DNA of 64,000 bases from CALINF01 sp039990395 (GCA_039990395.1 JBDXFZ010000146.1:372001-436000); one strand, 5' to 3'. Shown: positions 8,083 to 17,101, counted from the first letter of the stretch. The notes: generated from the sequence alone by a model not told the origin. Made by a program: numbers and translations.

Positions 8083-9123
8083 ATGGACCCCAATAAGATG
8101 AAGGCACTGGATGCCGCACTCAGCCAAATTGATCGGCAGTTCGGCAAGGGTACGGTTATGCGCATGGGCGATAAAGAGCATGTGGCAATACCCGCAATCT
8201 CAACAGGATCGTTGGGCTTGGATATAGCCCTCGGCATTGGTGGCCTGCCAAAGGGGCGCATCTGTGAGATTTACGGTCCTGAGTCTTCGGGTAAAACCAC
8301 ATTAACCCTGCAGGTGATTGCCGAGGCTCAGAAGGCCGGTGGTACAGCGGCCTTTATAGACGCCGAGCATGCACTGGATCCACTGTACGCCGAGAAATTG
8401 GGCGTGCAAATGGACGATCTAATTGTCTCTCAGCCCGATACCGGGGAGCAGGCGCTAGAGGTCACAGAAATGCTGGTGCGCTCAGGAGCCGTCGATGTAT
8501 TGGTAGTCGATTCAGTCGCAGCGTTGACGCCCAAGGCAGAAATCGAAGGCGACATGGGCGACTCACACGTGGGCCTGCAAGCACGCTTGCTGAGCCAGGC
8601 GATGCGTAAGTTGACCGGCGCTATAAAGCAGACCAACTGTCTGGTTATTTTTATCAACCAGATCCGAATGAAGATCGGCGTTATGTTTGGCTCACCCGAG
8701 ACGACGACCGGCGGCAACGCGTTGAAGTTTTACTCCTCAGTACGGCTGGACATCAGACGTATTGGCGCCGTGAAGGACGGCGACGAAGTGGTTGGCAATG
8801 AAACCCGGGTGAAGGTGGTTAAGAACAAGGTTTCGCCGCCGTTCAAACAGGCCGAGTTCCAGATTATGTATGGTAAGGGTATCTACCATCTGGGAGAGGT
8901 TGTCGATTGGGGTGTGAAACTCAATCTGGTCGACAAGTCGGGCGCCTGGTATGCCTACAAGGGCGACAAAATCGGCCAGGGTAAGGCGAATGCCGCCAAG
9001 TTTTTGGGAGAGAATCCAGCCGTAGCCAGTGAAATCGAAGGTTTGATTCGTGAGCATATGATGCCTGGCCCGGTGGAGAAAGGTGAAGAGGCTCAAGTAG
9101 ACTCGGAAGAGCCTGCGGAATAG
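8083..9123 (+). CDS. recA: RecA recombinase
   Basis: DNA strand-exchange ATPase and LexA coprotease, 346 residues, normal length. It shows Walker A GPESSGKTT (about 65-73), Walker B VLVVDSVAALTPKAEIEGD, the DNA-binding L1/L2 region with INQIRMKIGVMFGSPETTTG, and a short acidic C-terminal tail. The start at ATG 8083 has GGAGAG six bases upstream and gives the family N terminus MDPNKMKAL; an in-frame upstream ATG adds non-family residues. It is preceded by a LexA box and followed by a hairpin and recX, the classic arrangement. Confidence 0.99.
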   Translation: MDPNKMKALDAALSQIDRQFGKGTVMRMGDKEHVAIPAISTGSLGLDIALGIGGLPKGRICEIYGPESSGKTTLTLQVIAEAQKAGGTAAFIDAEHALDPLYAEKLGVQMDDLIVSQPDTGEQALEVTEMLVRSGAVDVLVVDSVAALTPKAEIEGDMGDSHVGLQARLLSQAMRKLTGAIKQTNCLVIFINQIRMKIGVMFGSPETTTGGNALKFYSSVRLDIRRIGAVKDGDEVVGNETRVKVVKNKVSPPFKQAEFQIMYGKGIYHLGEVVDWGVKLNLVDKSGAWYAYKGDKIGQGKANAAKFLGENPAVASEIEGLIREHMMPGPVEKGEEAQVDSEEPAE

Positions 9124-9222
9124 GGCTGTCGTGTGCAGGCTTGAGAAAGGGTTCGTAGGGCTGCACGCCCGGATTCGATAGCTCTGAGGCCCGTTACCCA
9201 ATGAGCATTCTCAGTTCTTTTC

Positions 9223-9270
9223 AGGCGCCGGGAACCCACTTCCCACTCTCACACCCGGCGCCTCTTTTCT
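9223..9270 (+). terminator. Intrinsic terminator/attenuator between recA and recX
   Basis: A perfect 10-base stem, AGGCGCCGGG (9223-9232) pairing with CCCGGCGCCT (9254-9263), with a 21-base loop and then CTTTTCT. It ends 13 bases before the recX start. recX has no obvious promoter of its own here, so recX expression probably comes from read-through of the recA transcript, as described for Escherichia coli. Confidence 0.82.
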
Positions 9271-9282
9271 ATTATCGTCATA

Positions 9283-9759
9283 ATGACTGAATCATCCGAA
9301 CGTGTTGTTGCCGACCAAGAGGCGGTGAACCCAGCCGATGTCCGTCTGGCGGCGATGAACCTGCTTGCAAGGCGGGAACATTCTCTCAAGGAGTTACGGC
9401 GCAAATTATTGCGCCGTTTTGACGATCCAGAAATAGTTGATTTTCAGGTCCGTCGACTCGCGGATGAAAATCTGCAATGTGACAAGCGCTTTGCAGAAAG
9501 TTTTGTCCGACAGGGAATCTTCAAGGGTCATGGGCCTGCTCGAGTCCGCCAGGATTTGCGGCAGCGAGGGATCATTGACACTGAATGCGACTCAGCAATC
9601 GAGGTTTGTGAGGTTGACTGGACGGCTCTGGCAGAGGCGGTGTTTGCAAAAAAGTTTGGAGCGAAAGCACCCGGAGATGCAAAGGAGAAGGCGCGTCGTA
9701 TCCGTTTCATGCAGTATCGAGGTTTTTTTCAGGATCACTTTCAGCATTTGCTGAGCTGA
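9283..9759 (+). CDS. recX: RecX, RecA regulatory protein
   Basis: A cytoplasmic modulator that caps or inhibits RecA filaments. It has 158 residues with the all-helical RecX repeats: AAMNLLARREHSLKELRRKL near residues 28-47, then FVRQGIFKGHGPARVRQDL, and a third helical bundle ending in MQYRGFFQDHF. Length and order behind recA are typical. Translation starts at ATG 9283 right after the attenuator. The gene ends shortly before the opposite-strand sulfotransferase gene. Confidence 0.96.
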   Translation: MTESSERVVADQEAVNPADVRLAAMNLLARREHSLKELRRKLLRRFDDPEIVDFQVRRLADENLQCDKRFAESFVRQGIFKGHGPARVRQDLRQRGIIDTECDSAIEVCEVDWTALAEAVFAKKFGAKAPGDAKEKARRIRFMQYRGFFQDHFQHLLS

Positions 9760-9787
9760 CTGGCGCGCGCCTCTAATCGAACTGTAA

Positions 9788-10519
9788 CTACGTTGACGCT
9801 TGGCTGCCTGGCAAGAGCTCATATCCCCAGTAGTTGAGGGTCTCTTTCCCTTCGCTCAACACGCTATTGATATCTCGAATCTGGTCGTTGGACAATGCAG
9901 CGATTTTCTTTGGGTTCAGATCCACAATTGGGCGACTAAGCGTCCCGTCGATAGAGTGAATTTCGAAACTAGCCTGAATGTCCAATGATTTAAGACTAGG
10001 TAGGAAGTCTATGATTCTCTGGCTCTCGACCGCTGGATTATTAGTGAGAGATTCGTAGGTGATTTTTAGTGACTCGGGAAACCGTTGGAGGTTGTGCTGC
10101 TGAGCGATTAGGCAGCGAAGCGCGTGTTTTGCTGCTACCTCGGCAGTCCACTGATTCCGCCTGATTAGACCTTCGCATAACGCGTAAGGGTTGCGAGCCA
10201 TGACGATAAAGCTCACAGGATGAAAATGATCCGCTATTTGCTGCGCACGAATAAGGTGAGGTGGGCTTTTCTCCACAAGAACCGGTTTTGTCGTATCCCA
10301 GTAAGATAGCCAGACAGACTTAATGTGCGGCCAGGGTAGGATCAATTCATCGCGCCATGGTCTATCCCTCATGACGTGTTCGAGTTCAGGTAAAAACTGG
10401 CCCTCAGAAGGCAGCGCCGATACGTTTGCTGACGTTGCTAGTAGCTTCCACAGCAGGGTCGACCCAGAGTAAGGAGGGCATAAGACAAACAGGTAGCGGG
10501 AACGATTGTCAGTTGTCAC
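9788..10519 (-). CDS. Sulfotransferase-family protein
   Basis: A 243-residue P-loop sulfotransferase, which would transfer sulfate from PAPS to an unknown acceptor. The PAPS 5'-phosphosulfate loop is CPPYSGSTLLWKLL (14-27) and the 3'-phosphate site is VMARNPYALCEG (about 107-117). VEKSPPHL (82-89) is the strand that usually precedes the second site. It starts at GTG with only a weak TAAGA ahead. It is a lone gene on the opposite strand to its neighbours, interrupting the region after recX, and its base composition looks somewhat more AT-rich than recA, so recent gain is possible. The acceptor could be a cell-surface glycan. Confidence 0.78.
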   Translation of the reverse strand: MTTDNRSRYLFVLCPPYSGSTLLWKLLATSANVSALPSEGQFLPELEHVMRDRPWRDELILPWPHIKSVWLSYWDTTKPVLVEKSPPHLIRAQQIADHFHPVSFIVMARNPYALCEGLIRRNQWTAEVAAKHALRCLIAQQHNLQRFPESLKITYESLTNNPAVESQRIIDFLPSLKSLDIQASFEIHSIDGTLSRPIVDLNPKKIAALSNDQIRDINSVLSEGKETLNYWGYELLPGSQAST

Positions 10520-10768
10520 GCGATCTTAGATTGCTCTTCTTAGTTTCGCACACAAAAGCAGTTGGCTTTTTTCGAGGTCAGACGTATACCGACGATGCAG
10601 AGACAGTATCAAAGCCTCAGTCTATCTTCCATCTATCAATGCACGCAATCACGCGAAGGCAAAGCAGCACATCTGACGTTGAGTATGTTTGTCGCTTCAA
10701 AACTTTGTAACTACCAGTAGACTATGGTGTGATGGTTTAGAGAGTTTTCTAAAGCGAGTGTAGAAGTT

Positions 10769-12085
10769 ATGGCCAAAAGCCTAGGGTTCTGGCGCTGTTG
10801 GGCGTTGGTGGTCGGCAGCATGATAGGTAACGGCATTTTTATGTTACCAGCTGTTCTGGCGCCCTATGGCAGTTTGAGCCTATTGGGCTGGGTGTGTTCC
10901 GGAGCAGGAACGCTTCTTATTGCGTTCACATTCGGTCGGTTGGCTCGACGGCTGCCTAAACTGGGCGGCCCCTATGCCTATGTGCAATCAACTTTCGGTG
11001 ATGCGCCTGGCTTCATAGTGGGGTGGGGGCATTGGATTTCCTATTTTGTGGCATCGGCCGCAGCCGCCGTGGCATTTGTAGGTTACTTGGGTTTCTTTTT
11101 TCCAGCGCTATCGGATTCTGCGATGCTCTCTGCGCTCATTGGCGTTGGAGTTATTTGGCTGATGACCGGTATCAATATTTCGGGTGTGCAGTCTGCAGGT
11201 GTTATTCAGCTGGTCACTACATTGCTCAAACTTCTGCCTTTGTTTGCGGTCGCAGGTGGCGGTTTCCTCCTTGCTGATGTCACCGATGTGCCGGCCACTA
11301 ACCCCGACAACGAGTCATTCCCAACCCTGATAGCTGGTTTAGTGATGATCACAATGTGGGCCTACGTGGGTATTGAGAACGTGACTATCCCCGCGGATGA
11401 TGTGATTGAGCCGCGCAAGACGATACCGCGTGCGCTAGTGGTTGGTGCTATCTCAGCGACTGTGGTCTATGTGATTGCTACGATGGGTGTGATGGCGCTC
11501 GTACCCCAGGCGCAATTAGTGGAGTCTACGTCACCCTTTGCGGACGCAGCCGTCCGCGTTGTAGGGGATTGGGGCGCAAGTGTTGTTGCTGTGGGCGCGC
11601 TGATATCCATTGTCGGAGCGCTTAACGGCAATATTCTGGCTACCGGCATGCTGGGTCGTGCGATAGCGTTGGATGCACTGTTCCCTAAACGGTTTGAGAA
11701 ACTGAACTCTGCTGGCGCGCCGGTCAGCAGTCTGATTGTGTCTTCCATCCTGGCATCCTTGTTCATCGGTATGAACTACACGCGTGGCCTGGTTGCTGCA
11801 TTTGAAATGCTGATTCTGTTGTCTACGCTTACTACGCTGCTGCCCTATGCACTTGCCGCGCTCGCTGAGATAGTGCTGCAGTACAGAGATAAGTCGCAGG
11901 GGATTGATGTGTCACGACTGGGTTTTGCTGTTGCGATAGGTGCATTGCTGTTCTCATTATTTGCTATCGTGGGTAGCGGTCTTGAGATTGCTGCGTATGG
12001 CTGCCTGCTTCTTCTGGCGGGCATACCCGTGTACCTTCTTACCGCGAAACGACGCCGTACTTTACGGGCGGCTCAACGGCCATAA
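10769..12085 (+). CDS. APC-superfamily amino acid permease/antiporter
   Basis: A 438-residue inner-membrane transporter with about 12 helices. The helix 1 signature VVGSMIGNGIFMLPA is the unwound substrate-binding segment of the APC fold. Helix 6 shows MWAYVGIENVTIPADDV, as in AdiC-type exchangers. The closest picture is the basic amino acid/polyamine antiporter branch, but the substrate cannot be fixed by reading. The next gene starts 12 bases downstream, so they form one transcript. Confidence 0.86.
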   Translation: MAKSLGFWRCWALVVGSMIGNGIFMLPAVLAPYGSLSLLGWVCSGAGTLLIAFTFGRLARRLPKLGGPYAYVQSTFGDAPGFIVGWGHWISYFVASAAAAVAFVGYLGFFFPALSDSAMLSALIGVGVIWLMTGINISGVQSAGVIQLVTTLLKLLPLFAVAGGGFLLADVTDVPATNPDNESFPTLIAGLVMITMWAYVGIENVTIPADDVIEPRKTIPRALVVGAISATVVYVIATMGVMALVPQAQLVESTSPFADAAVRVVGDWGASVVAVGALISIVGALNGNILATGMLGRAIALDALFPKRFEKLNSAGAPVSSLIVSSILASLFIGMNYTRGLVAAFEMLILLSTLTTLLPYALAALAEIVLQYRDKSQGIDVSRLGFAVAIGALLFSLFAIVGSGLEIAAYGCLLLLAGIPVYLLTAKRRRTLRAAQRP

Positions 12086-12097
12086 GGGGAGAGACTG

Positions 12098-12565
12098 GTG
12101 AATACGGTTTACCTGTATCAATGTAAAGCCTTGGCGTATCTGCTAACTGTGCTCACACTATTCGTTGGGTCCGCGACTGCAGACGAAAGCGCACTGTTCT
12201 CTACGGTGCTGGTCTGGCAGGGTTCTGGTAGAGTTATCGTTTCGGAAAATAGCCTTGAGCCTAGATCTATCGGTAGTTTCAGCATACGGTTTTACGGTGG
12301 CCGGAATTCAGATTTTCCATTTGATGATTTTCAGGTAGGCGCCATCTTTGAACGTGATGGTGTCATCGAATCGGTGCAGGTAGTGGATATAGATGGCGAT
12401 AATCAAGATGACCTGGTGGTTGTGCTGCGAACCGTAGGATCAGGTGCTTACCGCAATGTGGACGCTTTCTCCATTGGTTTGTCGGAGATAGTTCGCATGG
12501 GTAGTGTCTCCGGAGTTGCACCTGACGCTGACCCGATCGAGCTTTTGAAGCAACCCTTTGAGTGA
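12098..12565 (+). CDS. PliI-like periplasmic lysozyme inhibitor (putative)
   Basis: A 155-residue secreted protein. GTG 12098 follows AGGGGAG; the signal peptide has a hydrophobic core around residues 14-24 and probable cleavage near ATA-DES. The mature part carries LEPRSIGSFSIRFYG, VVDIDGDNQDDLVVV and LRTVGSGAYRNVDAFS, the pattern of the PliI family, which inhibits invertebrate-type lysozymes in the periplasm. The Asp-rich loop also looks able to bind a metal. It sits between an APC permease and a porin and overlaps the porin's upstream region. Assignment to PliI rests on recognised motif order only. Confidence 0.62.
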   Translation: MNTVYLYQCKALAYLLTVLTLFVGSATADESALFSTVLVWQGSGRVIVSENSLEPRSIGSFSIRFYGGRNSDFPFDDFQVGAIFERDGVIESVQVVDIDGDNQDDLVVVLRTVGSGAYRNVDAFSIGLSEIVRMGSVSGVAPDADPIELLKQPFE

Positions 12566-12581
12566 TGCGATAAGAGTAAGA

Positions 12582-13916
12582 ATGACAATGAAAACTCTCA
12601 GTGTAAGTCCAGCTCAGCCGAGTGCAAAAATCAATGCTCAGGTTGTGCGTAGGCGCATCAAGATGCGAGCGCTCCTGTTTTTTTCGCTGCTAGGTGTAGC
12701 CTCTGCCGCAATTGCTCAGACAAGCGAGCAGTCGGCCGGTCAGGCAGATAAATCTTCAGCCAGTAGTCTTTCCGACCTGATTACTCAGGGTAAGGTGAGC
12801 CTTAATTTTCGCTATCGATATGAATACGTGGATCAAGGTGGTTTTGATCGGGATGCCAAAGCGTCGACATTGCGATCAAGGCTCACAGCGGAATCTGGAA
12901 GTTGGAGAGGGATTAGTCTGCTCGGCGAGGTAGACAATGTAACTTACCTTGGAAGTGAAAAATTCAATAACACTGACAACGGCAAGACTAACTATCCAGT
13001 GGTTGCAGACCCTGAAGGTACCGATCTAAACCAGTTATTGATAGCTTATACCGGCGCTGAAGCAACTGGTACCTACGGAAGGCAGCGTATACTTCACGGG
13101 AATCAGCGCTTTATAGGTGGCGTGGCGTGGCGACAGAATGAACAAACCTTCGATGGCTTGAGGGCATTGTGGACACCGGATGCTTCGGGCTTGAGTATCG
13201 ACTACGCCTATGTGTATAACGTCAATCGTCTGTTCGGACCTGATGATACTAACGTTCAGCCTGCAGACCTTTCAGGGGATAACCATTTTCTGCGCCTGGA
13301 CTATCAGTTTTCCGCGCCTCATACCGTTACTGCATTTGCCTATCTATTTGATGTAGAAGATCGCGAGCGTTTCGGTTCGGACAAGTCGGTAGATAACTCA
13401 ACGGATACGTACGGATTAGAATATGCGGGCTCATGGGGTCCGGTGAAGATAGACGCAGCATACGCTTGGCAAACAGACGCAGGCGATAGTGAGCTGGATT
13501 ACTCGGCCTCATACTACAGGGCAGAGTTGAAGTCGACGTTTAGCGGCGTTACGGGGCGCCTAGGCTACGAGGTTCTGGGTAGCGACAACAGTGTGGGCTT
13601 CAAGACGCCTTATGCCACATTGCATAAGTTTCAAGGCTGGGCCGACCTGTTTTTGACAACACCAGAGGATGGTATAGAAGACTTGTACGTGGGGGTATCT
13701 GGTAACTGGGGCCGTCTCGCACTCGAAGCTGTATACCATGATTTTCAGGCAGAGAGTGGTAGCGCGGACTTCGGCAACGAGATCGACTTGATGGCAGGTT
13801 GGCGGTTCAGTGACGTTATCGCTGTTCAACTGCACTACGCCGATTTCTCAACCGACAGCCCATCGCGCTTTGCAGATACGCGCAAAGCCTGGTTCACTTT
13901 GGCACTCGCGTTCTGA
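12582..13916 (+). CDS. Outer-membrane beta-barrel porin, alginate-export-like family
   Basis: A 444-residue barrel protein with a cleavable signal (MRALLFFSLLGVASAAIAQ, cleavage near AIA-Q). Alternating amphipathic strands follow, starting at GKVSLNFRYRYEYVD and ending with a terminal Phe (WFTLALAF), the usual barrel insertion signal. Glu/Asp/Tyr-rich strands resemble the Alginate_exp porins of marine gammaproteobacteria. ATG 12582 has TAAGAGTAAG ahead of it; ATG 12663 would give a shorter signal peptide. It belongs to the permease/PliI-like transcript. The transported solute is unknown. Confidence 0.78.
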   Translation: MTMKTLSVSPAQPSAKINAQVVRRRIKMRALLFFSLLGVASAAIAQTSEQSAGQADKSSASSLSDLITQGKVSLNFRYRYEYVDQGGFDRDAKASTLRSRLTAESGSWRGISLLGEVDNVTYLGSEKFNNTDNGKTNYPVVADPEGTDLNQLLIAYTGAEATGTYGRQRILHGNQRFIGGVAWRQNEQTFDGLRALWTPDASGLSIDYAYVYNVNRLFGPDDTNVQPADLSGDNHFLRLDYQFSAPHTVTAFAYLFDVEDRERFGSDKSVDNSTDTYGLEYAGSWGPVKIDAAYAWQTDAGDSELDYSASYYRAELKSTFSGVTGRLGYEVLGSDNSVGFKTPYATLHKFQGWADLFLTTPEDGIEDLYVGVSGNWGRLALEAVYHDFQAESGSADFGNEIDLMAGWRFSDVIAVQLHYADFSTDSPSRFADTRKAWFTLALAF

Positions 13917-13990
13917 TAGTCACTGCATTCTTCCTCGTAACCACCACTTATAAATCTGTTCTTGCCTTGATCCAGAACATTAGTCGATGG

Positions 13991-14009
13991 GTAGTTTTTG
14001 CTAAACTAC
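13991..14009 (+). repeat. Short hairpin upstream of the beta-CASP gene
   Basis: GTAGTTT (13991-13997) and AAACTAC (14003-14009) with a 5-base loop, in the 134-base gap between the porin and the beta-CASP nuclease. No T-run follows, so it is either a weak transcript end or part of the next promoter. Confidence 0.35.
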
Positions 14010-14050
14010 TGATGTCTCGATAACTGCTTATCATTTGAGGGGACTTTGCG

Positions 14051-15454
14051 ATGGCGGCGTTAACCTTCTTCGGTGCTGCCCAGGAAGTAACAGGATCCTG
14101 TCATCAATTGTGCAGTGAAAGCACGGGCACTCTGTTGCTGGACTGTGGAATGCATCAGGGTGGCGATGCGGTAGATCGAGTGCGCGACGAGCAGTTTGAG
14201 TTTGACCCTGCCGCAATCGATGCCGTCGTATTGTCCCACGCTCACCTGGATCATTCAGGACTCTTGCCCAAATTGATTCACGAGGGCTTTGGCGGCCCTA
14301 TCTTGTGTACGCACGCTACTTTAGAACTTCTGGACATTATGCTGCGAGACTCCGTCGGTCTTTATATGCGTGATCTAGAGCGTGCAAACTTGCGCAATGC
14401 TCGTCGCGGCAAGCCTGAAGAACCGGCCGACTTCACGATGGAGGATGTCGATCAGGTTCTGGCACAATGCGAGGGTTACGCTTATGGCGAGTCCGCGTCG
14501 TTGGGTGAGGAAGCAGAGGTTCTCTTCCATGATGCTGGCCACATTCTAGGCTCTTCGATTGTAGAAGTGCGATTTCAGGATATGGGTGAGGCTAAGCGTC
14601 TGGTGTTCTCGGGAGATCTCGGTAAGTCTGATTCTGTCCTGATGAATGAGCCTGCGAAACTACAGGATGCTGATATGGTGCTTCTGGAAAGTACCTATGG
14701 GGATCGCGAGCACAAGGATGAGGACAACTCGGTAGAAGAGTTGCGCGGTATTCTCAGCGACACTTGGAAGCTGGGTGGCAGTGTGATGATCCCGTCCTTC
14801 GCCGTGGGACGTACGCAGGAGTTGCTGTTTCATCTGGGGTGTTTGCACTATCGCGGGGAACTGGATAACTGGGAAATATTTCTCGACAGCCCAATGGCTA
14901 TCGCTGTCACGCGCGTCTACGACCGGTGGCTAAAGTTGTTGGACGATGGCGATGTGAAGGCTCTGAGTGATGTTCACAAAACATCACTTGAGACTTTTTT
15001 GCCGCGCTTGAATATGACCCAGTCTACGGAAGACTCCATGGCAATCAATCGGCTCAAGGGTGGGGCGATTATCATTGCTGGTAGCGGTATGTGCACGGGT
15101 GGGCGCATACGCCATCACATCAAGCAGCGGATCTGGGATAATCGAAATACACTGATTTTTGTCGGATATCAGGCGCAAGGCACACTTGGACGTATTCTCG
15201 TGGATGGCGCAAGTCATATCAAAATGTTCAACGAAAACTTCATCGTAAAAGCACGCATCGAAACCCTCGGAGGCTTGTCGGCTCATGCAGGTCAAAGCGG
15301 GTTGATTGATTGGTTATCAGCCTTCAATGACACAGCACGTACTATGCTGGTTCACGGTGAACCTCGAGCTCAGGACGCTCTTGCGGCACGGATCTGGACA
15401 GATCTTGGCAGGCAAGTAGAGATTCCAAAGCGGGGGGAGTCGGTAATTATCTGA
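14051..15454 (+). CDS. MBL-fold RNA-processing exonuclease/endonuclease with beta-CASP domain
   Basis: A 467-residue metallo-beta-lactamase/beta-CASP protein of the Ysh1/CPSF73-like bacterial family, expected to hydrolyse RNA using two zinc ions. Motif 2 is HAHLDHSG (H63, H65, D67, H68), motif 3 is DAGHILGSS, motif 4 is SGDLG. The beta-CASP region has SFAVGRTQELL and SGMCTGGR, and the C-terminal motif C is in SAHAGQSGLIDW, followed by VHGEPRAQ. GAGGGG precedes the ATG. It is monocistronic and converges on the DUF3014 gene. Confidence 0.9.
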   Translation: MAALTFFGAAQEVTGSCHQLCSESTGTLLLDCGMHQGGDAVDRVRDEQFEFDPAAIDAVVLSHAHLDHSGLLPKLIHEGFGGPILCTHATLELLDIMLRDSVGLYMRDLERANLRNARRGKPEEPADFTMEDVDQVLAQCEGYAYGESASLGEEAEVLFHDAGHILGSSIVEVRFQDMGEAKRLVFSGDLGKSDSVLMNEPAKLQDADMVLLESTYGDREHKDEDNSVEELRGILSDTWKLGGSVMIPSFAVGRTQELLFHLGCLHYRGELDNWEIFLDSPMAIAVTRVYDRWLKLLDDGDVKALSDVHKTSLETFLPRLNMTQSTEDSMAINRLKGGAIIIAGSGMCTGGRIRHHIKQRIWDNRNTLIFVGYQAQGTLGRILVDGASHIKMFNENFIVKARIETLGGLSAHAGQSGLIDWLSAFNDTARTMLVHGEPRAQDALAARIWTDLGRQVEIPKRGESVII

Positions 15455-15502
15455 CCCTAGCCTTGGTAACCCCCAGAGCGGCTGTGATATTTGTAGCCGG
15501 TG

Positions 15503-16372
15503 CTATCTCGCGGGATCGAGCAATGCGGCACGCAAAGCGGCGGCTTGTCGCTTTATCTTGTTGATATTGTCCGGTCCCATGCGCAGTAGTTGCTTTTGTA
15601 AGTCGGTGAGCTCTTCCAGCTCCGGGTCTGCGTACTGATAAATAGCCTCTTTGCGCGTTAGCTCTATTGGCTCAGTGATTTCGGGCGTCAGCAGAACTCT
15701 ATCAAGAGCTCTGATCAACGCGTTGTCGAAGTCTTCTTTGGGGTAGCCCAGAGTTCCGTAGGCTTCTTCAAGCAGAGGCCGGAAGCGGTGGAAAGTACTG
15801 GCTAATGTGTCGGTATCCAGTGCCTCAATCGACTGGGCGTAGCTGTCGTAGCGCTCGTAGCCAGCTGGATCCATGTACTCGTTGCCTTGCTCTGTAACGG
15901 TTGAAAATTTGCCCTTTGGCGGAGCTACAGGCAGAACCTTCCCGAGCAATATGCCTCTGCTCATTCCGTCAATCATGCTGGCGCTGCGCTGCACAAGGTC
16001 ATTGTTTTTAAGCACCGAATCTAAAAGGTCAGATTCTCCTGCGTCGCCCAGATCCAACCGTAGTTCTTCATCGCTGGTTTCCAGAGTAAGTGTGGGTTCT
16101 GGCTCTGGCTCTGGTTCATTGGGCTCAACCTGAATCGCCGGCATGGGTTCCGGAATATCCAGCGCCGGTGGTTGCTCTGGCGCAGGTGCTGGCGTCACTA
16201 TCGGTGGTGGTGCTGGCGGGGGGGCTTGCGTCACTTCTTCGGGCTGGTCCAGATAAAAATAGACAACGGCTGCAATCGCGATTATCACCGCTACACCAAT
16301 CAGCATGGTTTTACTTGAAGAAGATTGGCTGGGTTCCTGATCCGTCAGTCGATCTTCGGGGTCTATTTGCAT
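15503..16372 (-). CDS. DUF3014 domain membrane-anchored protein
   Basis: A 289-residue protein of unknown function. There is a short cytoplasmic N terminus, one transmembrane helix near residues 23-41, a Pro/Glu-rich linker (about 45-95, with repeated PEPEP) that would cross the periplasm, and a globular C-terminal domain from about 100 matching the DUF3014 family (SASMIDGMSRG, YDSYAQSIEALD). The Pro/Glu repeats give the tandem GGCTCTGGCTCTGG-like DNA at about 16095-16115. No catalytic motif is visible. Confidence 0.8.
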   Translation of the reverse strand: MQIDPEDRLTDQEPSQSSSSKTMLIGVAVIIAIAAVVYFYLDQPEEVTQAPPPAPPPIVTPAPAPEQPPALDIPEPMPAIQVEPNEPEPEPEPTLTLETSDEELRLDLGDAGESDLLDSVLKNNDLVQRSASMIDGMSRGILLGKVLPVAPPKGKFSTVTEQGNEYMDPAGYERYDSYAQSIEALDTDTLASTFHRFRPLLEEAYGTLGYPKEDFDNALIRALDRVLLTPEITEPIELTRKEAIYQYADPELEELTDLQKQLLRMGPDNINKIKRQAAALRAALLDPAR

Positions 16373-16462
16373 CTGGGTTTTCCTTTAGCGCTCTAGTAAG
16401 CGATCTCGAAGTTATGAGAAGTATAGAACAAAGACGAAGCTGCAGTGGTATAGATTCTTCAT

Positions 16463-16476
16463 GAGTCGTTCGACTC
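16463..16476 (-). repeat. Small perfect hairpin at the end of the isomerase gene
   Basis: GAGTCG-TT-CGACTC, 2 bases beyond the stop of the leftward isomerase gene. It lacks a T-run on that strand, so termination is only possible, not shown. Confidence 0.35.
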
Positions 16477-16478
16477 TC

Positions 16479-17072
16479 TTATGCGCTGCGTAGCCGTTCT
16501 TCTACGAAGTCCAGTCGATCCTGTCCAAAAAACATCTCGTCACCAATGTACATGGTAGGCGCACCGAATGCGCCTCGGCTCACGGCCTCTTCTGTCGCTG
16601 CGATGAGGGCTTGCTTGATTTCGGGCTCTTGCGTGGCTGCCAGTAGCGCCTCGGCATCGAGGCCAGCAGAGCGGAGCACCTCGGCTACGACGTCTAAGTC
16701 GCCCATATTCTGCTTTGTCACCCACATCGCTTGGAATACAGCGTCCAGATAGGTGGGCAGGCAGTTCAACTTACGGGCCGCAAAGACGCCACGCATGAGA
16801 TACAGAGTATTGATGGGGAAAAAGGGATTGAAAGCGAGTTCTACGCCATACCGCTGCGCGAATCGCGGCATGTCATGCTCCGACATATATTGTCCTTTAG
16901 CGGGAATGGTAACGGGGCTGGCGTTGCTTGTTGCTTTGAAGACGCCTCCCAAAAGCATGGGTTTGTATACCAACTCCAGATCGTATTGTTGCTCCAGTTG
17001 TTGTAGCCGCTTATATGCCAGATAGGTCGTCGGGCTGCCAAAGTCAAAATAGAAATCCAGTTGCGTACTCAT
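16479..17072 (-). CDS. 2-hydroxychromene-2-carboxylate isomerase family (DsbA-fold)
   Basis: A 197-residue kappa-class glutathione transferase-like protein. The N terminus QLDFYFDFGSPTTYLAYKRL carries the Ser (S13) before cis-Pro used by HCCA isomerases, and the C-terminal RGAFGAPTMYIGDEMFFGQDRLDF is the typical end of the family. Known members isomerise hydroxychromene carboxylate in aromatic degradation with glutathione. No other aromatic pathway genes are adjacent, so the substrate is open. It is transcribed leftward after the neighbouring SDR, likely as one unit. Confidence 0.84.
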   Translation of the reverse strand: MSTQLDFYFDFGSPTTYLAYKRLQQLEQQYDLELVYKPMLLGGVFKATSNASPVTIPAKGQYMSEHDMPRFAQRYGVELAFNPFFPINTLYLMRGVFAARKLNCLPTYLDAVFQAMWVTKQNMGDLDVVAEVLRSAGLDAEALLAATQEPEIKQALIAATEEAVSRGAFGAPTMYIGDEMFFGQDRLDFVEERLRSA

Positions 17073-17101
17073 AAAATTGTTATCCTAAAAAGAGTTTCGA
17101 T

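Noticed and set aside
10426..10710. Rightward open frame of 94 codons overlapping the start of the sulfotransferase gene
   Set aside because: No ribosome site, no recognisable protein pattern, and half of it is the shadow of a real gene on the other strand.
16090..16120. GGCTCTGGCTCTGG tandem pattern as a regulatory repeat
   Set aside because: It is simply the DNA for the Pro/Glu repeat of the DUF3014 protein.
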